Of a stretch of DNA of 64,000 nucleotides, positions 17,267 through 26,492 are shown piece by piece. This DNA comes from Niabella sp. (GTDB lineage Bacteria; Bacteroidota; Bacteroidia; Chitinophagales; Chitinophagaceae). Position 1 is the stretch's first letter; each line of letters begins with the position of its first letter. The position numbers and the translations under genes are program-made. The notes under the pieces were generated by a model. It saw nothing but the letters and a program-made list of their open reading frames with translations, ran no database searches and had not been told where the DNA came from. Where the stretch lies: assembly GCA_027493055.1 (NCBI GenBank), contig JAPUDO010000020.1, positions 49,345 to 113,344 of the forward strand, in the 5' to 3' direction.

Positions 17267-20134
17267 TCATTGACTGTGCACCACAAATTTATAGCTGCCA
17301 GACCCAAGCTCAAACTGTGTGTAAGTATCCGCTTTCCCCTTCACAAGAATATCATTTACTTTTGCAAGTTTTTTACCGGACATTGTAATGCGATCTTCTC
17401 CCGCAGGTATATATACTTCCGCTTTTGTATTAACAGGAATGGTTACATATTGAATAAAGCCCGTTTTTGTCTTTTTCCAGGATGAATAAATATTTCCATG
17501 TACAGAGTGATAAGATACTTCTGCAGAATCTACTCCGGTTGGGATTATCTCTGGCTTTATCACAAACGTTTTAAACCCTGGCTCCAATGGTCTGATACCA
17601 CCTATATGCTGGAACATCCATTCGCATACTGCACCAAATGCATAGTGGTTAAAGGAATTCATGCCTGCATTATTTTCAAATCCCTTTCCTTTGATATAGC
17701 TGTTCCAGCGCTCCCATATCGTAGTAGCACCATTCATCACCTCAAATCCCAGGGAAGGGTATGCCGTGTCTTTTATAAGCTTATAAGCAAGATCACTGCT
17801 TCCTGCGGATGATAACGCAGGAAGCAATGGTTTAAAACCCAGGAAGCCTGTTGCCAGTTGACCATTGTTTTCCATTATAAGCTCACGCAGGTATTTTCCG
17901 GCTGATATAAGATGCTCCGATGATAATATATCCATATAGATAGCATTACCATAAGCGGTTTGGGTATGACCCGAAAAGCCCAGCGAGCCATCTACATACC
18001 CTTCACCGTTACTATAAGCTGCCGTATCGGTTTTAAATTTTCCACCGGCGCCAATATAATGCGCAGCAAAAGCTGTTTTAATTTTTTCTGCAATATTGCT
18101 GTATTTTTTTGCTGCGGCCTCTTCCTGTATTCCATTTGCCATCTCTGCCATCAGCCGGGCGCAATAATAATAATAAATGGTAGCCAGCATATCCGGCGGT
18201 GTTTTCTTACCAACCGAAAGCCAGTCACCAAATCCTCCTTTGGGTACAATATCTTCAAAAGAAGCTTCAGGAAAATAATATTTTCCACGACTCTTCTTTT
18301 CAAGAAAATCCATATACCGCTGCATATAAGGCCATGACTTTTTTACGATACGGATATCACCATACATCTTAAAAATATCATAGGGGCAAATGATCCCTGC
18401 TTCGGCCCATCCGGGTGAATAGGTATCATTTGACCTGATAGCAGCTTTGCCATCAGCGCCTACCGGCATTGGTACATATACCGGGTAACTGCCATCCGGC
18501 CATTGCGCATCGTTAAGATCGGTGATCCACTTGGTATGAAAGGCCGCAATATCATTATTATATGATGCAGAGCGCATATATACCTGTGCATCTCCTGTCC
18601 ATCCCAGCCGCTCATCCCGCTGAGGGCAATCGGTGGGAATATCAAAATAATTTGATCGCTGCGTCCATGTAATATTTTCATATAGCTTGTTCAACATTGG
18701 ATCGCTTGTTTTGAAGCTGCCAGTAACCGGCGTAGCTGCGCTCATTACTATTCCCCTGATATCAGAAAGGGAGGGCTTACGGCGAAGCCCGCTGATCTCC
18801 ACGTATTGAAATCCATGGTAAGTAAATTTGGGCATCCAGGTTTCTCCGCCAGCATCTCCTCTTGCTATATAGGTATCCGTACTGCGGGCCCTGCGTAAAT
18901 TTTCTGTCATAAGCCTTCCATCCGGAAAAAGCATTTCCCCATACCTGATCACTACAGTATCACCTTTATTACCCTTTATGTTAAGCCTGATAACACCCGC
19001 AAAGTTTTGCCCCAGATCTACTATATATTTTTTCCCGGTCTGCTGCTGTATGGATACGGGACTAAGCTCTTCTATTATGCGAACAGGATTACCGGGATAC
19101 AACTGTAATGAAAGAGAATCTTTTCCAGGAAACAACTGTACTTTATCCCATCTGCTGTCATTAAAGCCTGACATGTTCCATCCTGTCTGTTCCAGGTTAG
19201 CATCCACCGTTTCACCATTCAGTATATCGGCTTCAAGTATGGCTCCCACAGAAGCTTTCCATGAATGATCTGTTACAATAGTTTCTCGGCTTCCGTCAGT
19301 GTATTCTATTTCAAGCTGCGCCTTTAACAAGGGAACCTTACCATAAAAACTATGGGTAACAGGACTGCCAATCAGTAAGGCATATCCTAAATACCCTGCG
19401 TACCATCCGGTAGACAGTATCGCACCAAATGTATTGCTGCCAGTTTTCAGCTCTGTAGTTACATCATAGGCATTATAGTACACTCTTTTATTGTAATCCG
19501 TCCATCCCGGAGCAAAATAATCATTGCCAATTCTTTTACCGTTGATATAAAACTCATATAATCCCAGAGCACTGACAAATAAATTTGCTTTTTTGATATC
19601 CGGTTTCAAAACAGACTCCCTGCGTAAGTAAGGTGCAGGAGGCAGATGATATTCTTTATTGGTTGATAAGGTATTTACATCACATCCTATCCATTGCGCC
19701 TTCCAATCGCTTTGCTGCATAAACGCAGTATGCAAGGTTGCCGGCCGGCTCCATGGCCCCGGATTTCCCTTCGCATCCCAGCTTCTTACTTTCCAATAAT
19801 ACGTCTTATTCGATTGCAGCGCACTACCATTATATTCTACCTGTATAGTCTCCTCCGAGAGAACTTTTTCTGAATTCCATATATCTGCGCTCCCGGGGGT
19901 AAGCCGCGCTTCCGAAGAAGCTACTATTACCTGGTATGCCGTTTGAAATTGATTGCGCACAGCAGAACGTAATTCCCAGCTAAGCCGGGGTTTTACTACA
20001 TCGGTAAAATCGTTCATTTTATATTCTACACGAAGATTGGTACCCTGCAGATCGGATTGGGCGATTACTTCCAAAGGAATACCGAAAAACAACATTATCG
20101 TTACCGCAGTTATTGCATATTTTAAAAATCGCAT
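17267..20134 (-). CDS. GH78 alpha-L-rhamnosidase
   Basis: This 955-residue enzyme has a signal peptide (1-26, ending VIAQ). It has the multidomain layout of bacterial GH78 rhamnosidases: a fibronectin-like N-terminal domain, beta-sandwich domains (about 135-470), an (alpha/alpha)6 catalytic barrel and a C-terminal beta domain. DCPQRDERLGWTGDAQ (502-517) carries the conserved acidic residues of the active site, and WERWNSY lies late in the barrel. It should release terminal alpha-L-rhamnose in the periplasm or at the cell surface. It is the last gene of the long minus-strand PUL. Confidence 0.93.
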   Translation of the reverse strand: MRFLKYAITAVTIMLFFGIPLEVIAQSDLQGTNLRVEYKMNDFTDVVKPRLSWELRSAVRNQFQTAYQVIVASSEARLTPGSADIWNSEKVLSEETIQVEYNGSALQSNKTYYWKVRSWDAKGNPGPWSRPATLHTAFMQQSDWKAQWIGCDVNTLSTNKEYHLPPAPYLRRESVLKPDIKKANLFVSALGLYEFYINGKRIGNDYFAPGWTDYNKRVYYNAYDVTTELKTGSNTFGAILSTGWYAGYLGYALLIGSPVTHSFYGKVPLLKAQLEIEYTDGSRETIVTDHSWKASVGAILEADILNGETVDANLEQTGWNMSGFNDSRWDKVQLFPGKDSLSLQLYPGNPVRIIEELSPVSIQQQTGKKYIVDLGQNFAGVIRLNIKGNKGDTVVIRYGEMLFPDGRLMTENLRRARSTDTYIARGDAGGETWMPKFTYHGFQYVEISGLRRKPSLSDIRGIVMSAATPVTGSFKTSDPMLNKLYENITWTQRSNYFDIPTDCPQRDERLGWTGDAQVYMRSASYNNDIAAFHTKWITDLNDAQWPDGSYPVYVPMPVGADGKAAIRSNDTYSPGWAEAGIICPYDIFKMYGDIRIVKKSWPYMQRYMDFLEKKSRGKYYFPEASFEDIVPKGGFGDWLSVGKKTPPDMLATIYYYYCARLMAEMANGIQEEAAAKKYSNIAEKIKTAFAAHYIGAGGKFKTDTAAYSNGEGYVDGSLGFSGHTQTAYGNAIYMDILSSEHLISAGKYLRELIMENNGQLATGFLGFKPLLPALSSAGSSDLAYKLIKDTAYPSLGFEVMNGATTIWERWNSYIKGKGFENNAGMNSFNHYAFGAVCEWMFQHIGGIRPLEPGFKTFVIKPEIIPTGVDSAEVSYHSVHGNIYSSWKKTKTGFIQYVTIPVNTKAEVYIPAGEDRITMSGKKLAKVNDILVKGKADTYTQFELGSGSYKFVVHSQ

Positions 20135-20183
20135 AAATGTTAATATCGTTTATAGAGCGCAAAATAAGTGTATCAATTTGTCT

Positions 20184-21947
20184 TTATCGTATAACTCTTA
20201 CTTTTTTAGGTGCCTGTACGGTTGTATGGACTTTTCCATCCTGTTGTTTTACATGTTTTATTTTGATTACGCCATAAGGTGTGGGGAACGTTCCCTCGGC
20301 AAAATTCAGGTCGCCAAGATGCGGTTCTATCTTTACCACCCTGCAACCGGGCGCCATTACTTTAACTCCCAGCACATATTCGCTTAACCAGGGTGTGGGA
20401 CCGGATGCCCAGCCATGACAGAGGCTATGCCTGAAGCCTATGTAGCAGTAGGCGCCATAATCACCATGAATATCTTTCTGACCCGGCAAAGGCAATGCAT
20501 CTATACGGGAAGCGCCCGGCAGCCAGTCAAGGTTAAAGTCTTCCCAGAATGTAGTAGCTCCCAGCTTTAGCATAGCACCCCAGTAAGTGCGGATAGCATC
20601 CATAGCTTCCTGATAGTTGCCTGCCTTTGCCATAGCCTGCAGCATATAATATCCATAAAAGGTAGAGAAATTACGTGCGCCGTCAACACTGATAATTTCT
20701 TTATCAGCCTTTTCAGCAGGCAACAGATCTGCAAGCGCCATCAGCGCGGCGGCCTGCTTGGAATGATTGGGATCCGGTACATGGGTTTTCAGCTTTGCTA
20801 TAGCTGCTTCGCATTTTTGTACTGCATCCGGCTCATTTAAGGTCTTACATAACTGTGCACCTGCATCTAATGATAAAATCATCATCGCCTGCAAACCTGC
20901 ATTCACTCCTTTTACATTTTCGCTCGATGGCCAGTCAAGAAAACGTGTTCCATCCAAAGTTTCTTTTCCGCTACTATCTATTTTGGTTATGATCTGATCT
21001 AATAATTTTACCAGGTAATTTTTCTGTTCCTTAAGATAATTGAGATCGCCATGATGCATATACCAATCCCTGTGAATAATGATCCACCACATTGAGTAAG
21101 TGCTGATACCGTTCATCCAGCCGGGTAGTGGTGTGATGTCTCTTGAAAGATCAAGGCTTTTAGGTACCACTTCATTGTTACCAAATACAGCGGCAATAGC
21201 AGCAGTTTCAGGATGCATATCGCCTACCCATACCAGCCGGTCGCGCTTAATACCATCCCATAAATAATCCTGCATATTAAGGTGCACCGTATAGGCACCT
21301 GTCATCCATATCTTATTAAGCAAAGTATCGCTGCAATTAAAAGATCCGAGATAAGGGATATCCCTGAAAGTAAAGATAGCGTTCACTTCCTTCAACTGCA
21401 ATTCTATATTCGCATCAATCAGATCAATACGTACAAACCTGAAGCCGGTATTACCTACCTCCAGTTTTCCCAGCCAGGGCACTTCTACGATCATGTCGCG
21501 CATCGCATGGTCGTTCGTAGCATTCTGTTTTGGCTCTATCTCACTCATAGCTTCACTGGCAGATTCACCAAAACGTATACGCAGCTTTACCGGCTTATTG
21601 CCGGGATACATGCCCGTTACAATCTGCAGACCGCCATGCAGCTCATGGCCAAAATCAAACAGCAGTGCGGGTTTAATAGCCCCAGTACTTTTTAATATGC
21701 ACATATCGCTGTTGGAGAGATCGGCCTGGCCATTACCGTTCTTTAACAACCTTGATGCATTTTTAATATTATCCGCAGCATTTTCTGTCTGCCACATAAT
21801 TCGTTCAGGAGAGAGGTAACGTCTTACAGTCTCTACTGACCGGGCTTTACCTACAGTGGCTTTGTCAAAAACCGGGGGAAGCTGCGCCCCGGCGACACCA
21901 GGTAACAGCATCAATAACAAGCATTGCGTTATAAAAAGTCTTATCAT
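20184..21947 (-). CDS. Second alpha-L-rhamnosidase-like glycoside hydrolase (six-hairpin barrel)
   Basis: I start this 587-residue protein at ATG 21947, where a clear signal peptide begins (MIRLFITQCLLLMLLPGVAG). It sits 4 bp after the previous stop; longer starts add untypical residues. There is a beta-sandwich region and then an (alpha/alpha)6 domain of the bacterial rhamnosidase type (LWDGIKRDRLVWVGDMHPE; WEDFNLDWLPGASRID; HGWASGPTPWLSEYVLG). It has KRDRLVWVGDMHPE where classical GH78 has DCPQRDERLGWTGD, so it is a divergent branch whose specificity could differ. It lies 49 bp upstream of the classical GH78 gene. Confidence 0.82.
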   Translation of the reverse strand: MIRLFITQCLLLMLLPGVAGAQLPPVFDKATVGKARSVETVRRYLSPERIMWQTENAADNIKNASRLLKNGNGQADLSNSDMCILKSTGAIKPALLFDFGHELHGGLQIVTGMYPGNKPVKLRIRFGESASEAMSEIEPKQNATNDHAMRDMIVEVPWLGKLEVGNTGFRFVRIDLIDANIELQLKEVNAIFTFRDIPYLGSFNCSDTLLNKIWMTGAYTVHLNMQDYLWDGIKRDRLVWVGDMHPETAAIAAVFGNNEVVPKSLDLSRDITPLPGWMNGISTYSMWWIIIHRDWYMHHGDLNYLKEQKNYLVKLLDQIITKIDSSGKETLDGTRFLDWPSSENVKGVNAGLQAMMILSLDAGAQLCKTLNEPDAVQKCEAAIAKLKTHVPDPNHSKQAAALMALADLLPAEKADKEIISVDGARNFSTFYGYYMLQAMAKAGNYQEAMDAIRTYWGAMLKLGATTFWEDFNLDWLPGASRIDALPLPGQKDIHGDYGAYCYIGFRHSLCHGWASGPTPWLSEYVLGVKVMAPGCRVVKIEPHLGDLNFAEGTFPTPYGVIKIKHVKQQDGKVHTTVQAPKKVRVIR

Positions 21948-21951
21948 ACAA

Positions 21952-23730
21952 TTATTTATTAACCGCTTTACCAGCATTTTTGGACGGCTGAGGCATATAA
22001 CAATAATTAAAGCGACCTCCCGGCACTGCATCCCCGTTCACATACCAATCCATAGGATCTTCCTGCTGCATATTGTCGCTCCATTTAAATTCAAAAGCGT
22101 TCAGGCGGCTTCCCTCAAGAAGGGTTACCGGAAGAGTGATCATTAGCTTATTTTTATCAACCGTTTTTTTAAGCGCCGCTTTATTGATCGTTTTCCAGCC
22201 ATCACTTTTGTATTGTTGAAGTATATTGCCGTGGATAATGCGGTAATCATAACCATTCCAACCTGTTTCAGCGTTCCTGTCCCAATCAATATACAGCCGC
22301 ATCCAGTTATCTCCGGAGGAAGCCGTTATTTCATTTACAGTTTCAGCATAAAAAAATAAATTTTTACTATTGTGTGTCACTTTAACCAGCCGAAAATCAT
22401 TTCTACCTGTAGTATTGGTGTATACAACCGCAGGCTTTGACTGCGCACCGGGATGACTACGGTGCTGTGTATCTCCTGTGTAATCGCTATATACGAAAGA
22501 TATCTTCTGCCAATCGTTAATATCACGTACCTGTTTTACCGGCGGTGCAATATAGTTTTTTTCAATTCCTTTATAACACCGGATATTATTGACCAGCTGC
22601 ATAAAATAATTATCCTTTAATCCTGCTGTAAGCGTTGGTTCTATATCACGACTGTATTCAGGACTGGCCTGGTCACAAAAATAGGAATGTTCCGGGTTCT
22701 CATCCGTACTCTTCCATCGCCCTGCTATCCATTCATTCCATCCCGTAACGAAGATAAAAGGCAGGTCTTCTTTGAGAACATGATCCCATTGCTCCTGGAA
22801 ATTATATCCGTACCGGATATCTGTAGCGGGGTTACCGTGATTATTATTATGATAGCTTCTTCCCCAATTGTCCCGGTTGCCATAAAAAGCAGACCCACCC
22901 ATACCCGCAAGCGGGTTCGGATGCTGGGCAACGGAAACATTGGCAATTTCACGCTCACCACGGTGGTTATAATGTACTTGGGGTTTTCTTTGAAAACTGA
23001 TCCAGGGCCAGCCATTGATTACCTGAGGCACAGTCGGCCACTGCGATTCCCTGAAAGTGAAGAAGGACTTAAAATCTTTTCCTTCCGCTTCTTTTGTAAC
23101 GCCAATGATCAGTGGTTTTCCATCCAGGTAAAACCAGCATCCGGGATGGCGGTACTGCGCACCTTCCTTATAAAACGTGTTGTATATCGCCTGCATCGTT
23201 TTTCCCGATTCAGTATTTGTATAAAAAACAATCGACGGCGGTGTTTTCCCCTGTGCCCTTAGAGCATCAGCAGCTTTCATCAGCAATTCAGATTGTAACG
23301 GGTATATAATGGTATTGGTTGCGTCCAGCACCAGCAGATCCACACCTGCGTCTGTAAATAGCTGCATATTTTTCAAATGTACCCAATAATCATCACCACG
23401 GTAATAACCATAAACGGGTTTCCCCCAAAAGTAATAATGCCCCGTACCTCCGCCCCAGTTCTTATTTTCGCTATCCTCAAGCACTTCCGGATGTTTTTTA
23501 ACTATAGCGCCCAGGTCCCAATTTCCCGGAGAGGTGGGTGAATGCTTATCTCCCTGCCATAGAAAATAAAATAAGGCAATATGCCGGTCAGGCTTCAGGT
23601 CACCCACTGCATCGCTCTGTAATAATGTTCTACCCAGCTCATCAGTGCCAAATAAAGGCTGGGCTATGATATCCTTTATTATTACCTGCAATATTACTAC
23701 AGGTAGTATGTATTTCATTATTTGTATCAT
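21952..23730 (-). CDS. GH99/GH71-like TIM-barrel hydrolase with C-terminal sugar-binding-like domain
   Basis: This 592-residue exported protein starts MIQIMKYILPVVILQVIIKD. Its ATG overlaps the RidA stop codon as ATGA. The N-terminal two thirds show the pattern of GH99/GH71-like enzymes: HIALFYFLWQG, VDLLVLDATNTI, FIFVTGWNEWIAGRW (the WNEW motif). The last about 160 residues (FRLVKVTHNSKNLFFYAET, MRLYIDWDRNAETGWNGYDY) look like a CBM9/DOMON-type beta-sandwich. GH99 members are endo-alpha-mannosidases/mannanases and GH71 are alpha-1,3-glucanases; the substrate here is open. Family membership is judged by motif only. Confidence 0.72.
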   Translation of the reverse strand: MIQIMKYILPVVILQVIIKDIIAQPLFGTDELGRTLLQSDAVGDLKPDRHIALFYFLWQGDKHSPTSPGNWDLGAIVKKHPEVLEDSENKNWGGGTGHYYFWGKPVYGYYRGDDYWVHLKNMQLFTDAGVDLLVLDATNTIIYPLQSELLMKAADALRAQGKTPPSIVFYTNTESGKTMQAIYNTFYKEGAQYRHPGCWFYLDGKPLIIGVTKEAEGKDFKSFFTFRESQWPTVPQVINGWPWISFQRKPQVHYNHRGEREIANVSVAQHPNPLAGMGGSAFYGNRDNWGRSYHNNNHGNPATDIRYGYNFQEQWDHVLKEDLPFIFVTGWNEWIAGRWKSTDENPEHSYFCDQASPEYSRDIEPTLTAGLKDNYFMQLVNNIRCYKGIEKNYIAPPVKQVRDINDWQKISFVYSDYTGDTQHRSHPGAQSKPAVVYTNTTGRNDFRLVKVTHNSKNLFFYAETVNEITASSGDNWMRLYIDWDRNAETGWNGYDYRIIHGNILQQYKSDGWKTINKAALKKTVDKNKLMITLPVTLLEGSRLNAFEFKWSDNMQQEDPMDWYVNGDAVPGGRFNYCYMPQPSKNAGKAVNK

Positions 23731-24116
23731 ACCTGATCTGGCACTATCGCAATGCAATCAATTTCGACCTTAATACCTTTTCCCAAAACAGACTGGACAG
23801 TTGTACGCGCAGGTTTTATTCCCGAAAAATAGCGCTCATAAATCACGTTATACCTGTCAAAGTCGTTCCAGTCGCTTAAATGTGCAGTACATTTAACTAC
23901 ATCGTTCATAGTTGCTCCGGCGGCTTCCACAATAGCTTTGATATTTTCAAGGGTACGTTCTGTTTCTTCCTCAATAGTTCCTAAAACAAATTGTGAGGTC
24001 TTGAAATCAACTGATGCCTGGCCACTGACAAACAAAAACCCGTTGGCTACAATTCCGTCTGAAAAAATCCCCGTTACAAACTCCGGTTTTCTTTCCGGAT
24101 GGTTAATTCTCTTCAT
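23727..24116 (-). CDS. RidA-family protein (copy 1)
   Basis: This 129-residue Rid/YjgF/YER057c/UK114-fold protein has the core GFLFVSGQASVDF, the ligand-pocket Arg in KPARTTVQSVLGKG and the C-terminal VEIDCIAI. RidA hydrolyses reactive imine/enamine intermediates; other Rid members are catabolic deaminases. It has no signal peptide and so is cytosolic, although its neighbours are exported. It is about 83% identical by eye to a second copy at 36214-36603 in the same transcription unit. Its stop codon overlaps the next start (ATGA). Confidence 0.9.
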   Translation of the reverse strand: MKRINHPERKPEFVTGIFSDGIVANGFLFVSGQASVDFKTSQFVLGTIEEETERTLENIKAIVEAAGATMNDVVKCTAHLSDWNDFDRYNVIYERYFSGIKPARTTVQSVLGKGIKVEIDCIAIVPDQV

Positions 24117-24143
24117 ATCGATATTTTAAAAATCTATGTGGTA

Positions 24144-25697
24144 TTATTTATTCGTTGTTACAAGAATTCCGTTGGCTACAGCCCGTTCTGAACCATCAGA
24201 GGGACGGTTCGTGATCTGGCCATTCACTGTCATACATGCCGACCCTCCCCCATCAAGGTTTACACCAGAATATGCACCCAGTGCCTTCAAAATATACCCA
24301 ACCTGCCCGGTTGTTACTCCTACAGAATAATTTGCCTGCCGCCCGTCAATTACCATAAGATAAATTTTTGTTCCATCTTCTGAGTATCCTGCAGCAGTAC
24401 GGGGATGAATATCGTTAAAGGGATTTACAGGCACGCCCTGTTCCAATATAGCAGCCTGATAGCCAATGATGTTAGAACGTGGATCTGTGATCATTTTGTC
24501 ATTTAACTTAATATCTGTTTTAATACCTATTTTATCACCAGGCTTAAAATTACTAAGAAATGCCCGCGAACTGTTACCCGAAGCAGATCCATTCCCGACA
24601 AGAATAGCTCCCTGATCTGTGAAATCTTTCCCTTTATAGGGAGTTTGTGCGGGGATGGTTGTTTCAATATCATGTTCTACAGCTGTTACCGTAAACTCCA
24701 TGCGCTCATTTATCCGCCATCCTCCTGCGGGCTGGGAAAGAGAAACCATTATACTGGTATAAGGCGACCATGCGAAAGGCGCATTCGTTGCATAGGCACT
24801 CGCTAAATTATTAAAAAGCACTAATTCCCCTGACCCGGCATACCCATTCACCTCTTTAAGAGGAAAAGTGCTGCTGCCCGCATCCACCTGCCCGGAAAAA
24901 GATACATTTCCATGAGCCGCCTTTCCATTATTTTCTATAACCAGGCCATTCGACCAGAAGTTAGGGGTTTGTGTCAGCATTCCATTAACAGCTTCCATGC
25001 CATGCGGCCGGTTATCAATATAGGCATACCCCGTAGTATTTGTTGCAGGCAGCAAATAATAATCACCATTTATTACAGCAACCGGCTTTCTTCCCTGGGC
25101 ATTATATTCCGCTATTTTCCGGCTATGCACTGCAGAAGGTCGTTCCCTGTTCACCTGCTTTGATGGCAGGGCGGCCCATACTTCAATCTTATTACCAGGA
25201 ATCGTAACATCTACTTCCAGAACGTTTACTACAAGTCCTTTTCCTAATGTACCTAAATCATTTACAAATTCGGGTATCTTAAACTTTAACCATTTAATAC
25301 CCGGCGCAACCTCTTCATAATCCAGCGTGTCGGCTGCGTACGTAACCGCACCCATTGGAATTTCAAGATCCTGGCGAACGGTAACAGGTATTTTCTTTTC
25401 AATCCCGTTAGAACGGACCACTATATGTGTTGTTCCCCGCTTTTTTGCCCATACCCAGCCAGATGATGATACTGTGGCAACGTTTTTATCTTCCGACTCC
25501 CAGGAAAAAGAAGCATTATGCGCATTAACAGGTACCGGCTCAGCAACCAGCAACATGGATGTTCCCACATTTAAGGTAATTGCCGGTTGTGCTATACTAA
25601 TATCAGTTAGCACTTCAGGGATTTGCATATCCTGTTCCCGCTTGCAGCTCAAGACTATAGCCAGGAAAATAGTCATTCCAATAAACAACTTTTTCAT
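24144..25697 (-). CDS. Phosphodiester glycosidase (NAGPA-domain) lipoprotein with Ig-like domain
   Basis: I start this 517-residue protein at ATG 25697, giving a lipoprotein signal with lipobox LAIVLSC (Cys18). An upstream TTG adds eight residues. Residues about 30-110 form a BIG2-type Ig-like domain (ITLNVGTSMLLVAEPVPVNA, VSSSGWVWAKKRGTTHIVV). The rest matches the phosphodiester glycosidase family: PVAVINGDYYLL, GYSEDGTKIYLMVIDGR and LGAYSGVNLDGGGSACM. These enzymes relate to the uncovering enzyme that removes GlcNAc from GlcNAc-phospho-mannose. In this PUL it could remove a sugar-phosphodiester decoration. Confidence 0.85.
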   Translation of the reverse strand: MKKLFIGMTIFLAIVLSCKREQDMQIPEVLTDISIAQPAITLNVGTSMLLVAEPVPVNAHNASFSWESEDKNVATVSSSGWVWAKKRGTTHIVVRSNGIEKKIPVTVRQDLEIPMGAVTYAADTLDYEEVAPGIKWLKFKIPEFVNDLGTLGKGLVVNVLEVDVTIPGNKIEVWAALPSKQVNRERPSAVHSRKIAEYNAQGRKPVAVINGDYYLLPATNTTGYAYIDNRPHGMEAVNGMLTQTPNFWSNGLVIENNGKAAHGNVSFSGQVDAGSSTFPLKEVNGYAGSGELVLFNNLASAYATNAPFAWSPYTSIMVSLSQPAGGWRINERMEFTVTAVEHDIETTIPAQTPYKGKDFTDQGAILVGNGSASGNSSRAFLSNFKPGDKIGIKTDIKLNDKMITDPRSNIIGYQAAILEQGVPVNPFNDIHPRTAAGYSEDGTKIYLMVIDGRQANYSVGVTTGQVGYILKALGAYSGVNLDGGGSACMTVNGQITNRPSDGSERAVANGILVTTNK

Positions 25698-25763
25698 TCT
25701 TGTATTTTTAATTTTTATCAAATGGAACTCACGTATATGGAATATTTTCCCGGACGTTTTATC

Positions 25764-26453
25764 CTAACCTCGTAAATACCCTGTTTCAGCAATAGGCGTT
25801 ATCCTTAACATCTGATGTCCTAAAGAATGAAATCCGTATGCTACATCAACCCGTTCTACATTATGTGTTTGTTCCCAACGTTTGGTGATATGAAGAACCA
25901 TTTCCGACTCTTCTCCCATTTGATTTGTAAGCGGAAAGATGCGTACCTCTTTACAAACACGCAACATTTCTGAAACAGATGCATAATGAAAGTCAGCCCC
26001 CAGGCGATCATATAAAAACAAAAAATGAGCACATAATCCTAGCTCAAATGATTGGGAAGCAAATGGAGTACGATGAGGAAATTCATATGGCACATAACGC
26101 CCTTCCTGCTTTCCTGTTTCAAAATCAGCCAGAAATAAATTTGTAGCTTTTTCCCGTATTTGTTCTGTCTCCAAAAATATTTTCTGCTCATTACCTGGCA
26201 ACTGGGATACATAGACATAGGAATATTCAAGTGCCTCATTAAATTTCTCTTCAAGTACTTCTGTTTCCTGGCTGTAAACAGGATCCAGGGAAATGGCTTT
26301 ACGGCCTTGCTGATACATTTCGAAATTAAAGCTACCGGTTCCATCAGCAAAACACAATATGCTTTTACTTAAATCACCTGCAGAAAGGCTGAACATGCTA
26401 CAATACTCCTCTAAATTCCTTCCCCAAGGCACAATTTCATTTATATTCAACAT
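25764..26453 (-). CDS. SAM-dependent methyltransferase-like protein
   Basis: This 229-residue cytosolic protein opens MLNINEIVPWGRNLEEYCSMFSLS. It then has a Rossmann-type glycine loop, ILCFADGTGSFNFEM, an acidic residue after the next strand (AISLDPVY), and FELGLCAHFLFLYDRLGADF with a later SEMLRVCKEVRIFPL. This order fits a class I methyltransferase fold that I know as an uncharacterised bacterial family with the NEIVPWGR start. The substrate is unknown. It lies inside an otherwise exported-enzyme PUL, 39 bp after the TIM-barrel hydrolase, so either its product is used in the cytosol or it is a passenger. Confidence 0.65.
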   Translation of the reverse strand: MLNINEIVPWGRNLEEYCSMFSLSAGDLSKSILCFADGTGSFNFEMYQQGRKAISLDPVYSQETEVLEEKFNEALEYSYVYVSQLPGNEQKIFLETEQIREKATNLFLADFETGKQEGRYVPYEFPHRTPFASQSFELGLCAHFLFLYDRLGADFHYASVSEMLRVCKEVRIFPLTNQMGEESEMVLHITKRWEQTHNVERVDVAYGFHSLGHQMLRITPIAETGYLRG

Positions 26454-26492
26454 ACTCTGATTGGCTAATACTACTTATGCTAATATTATTTG

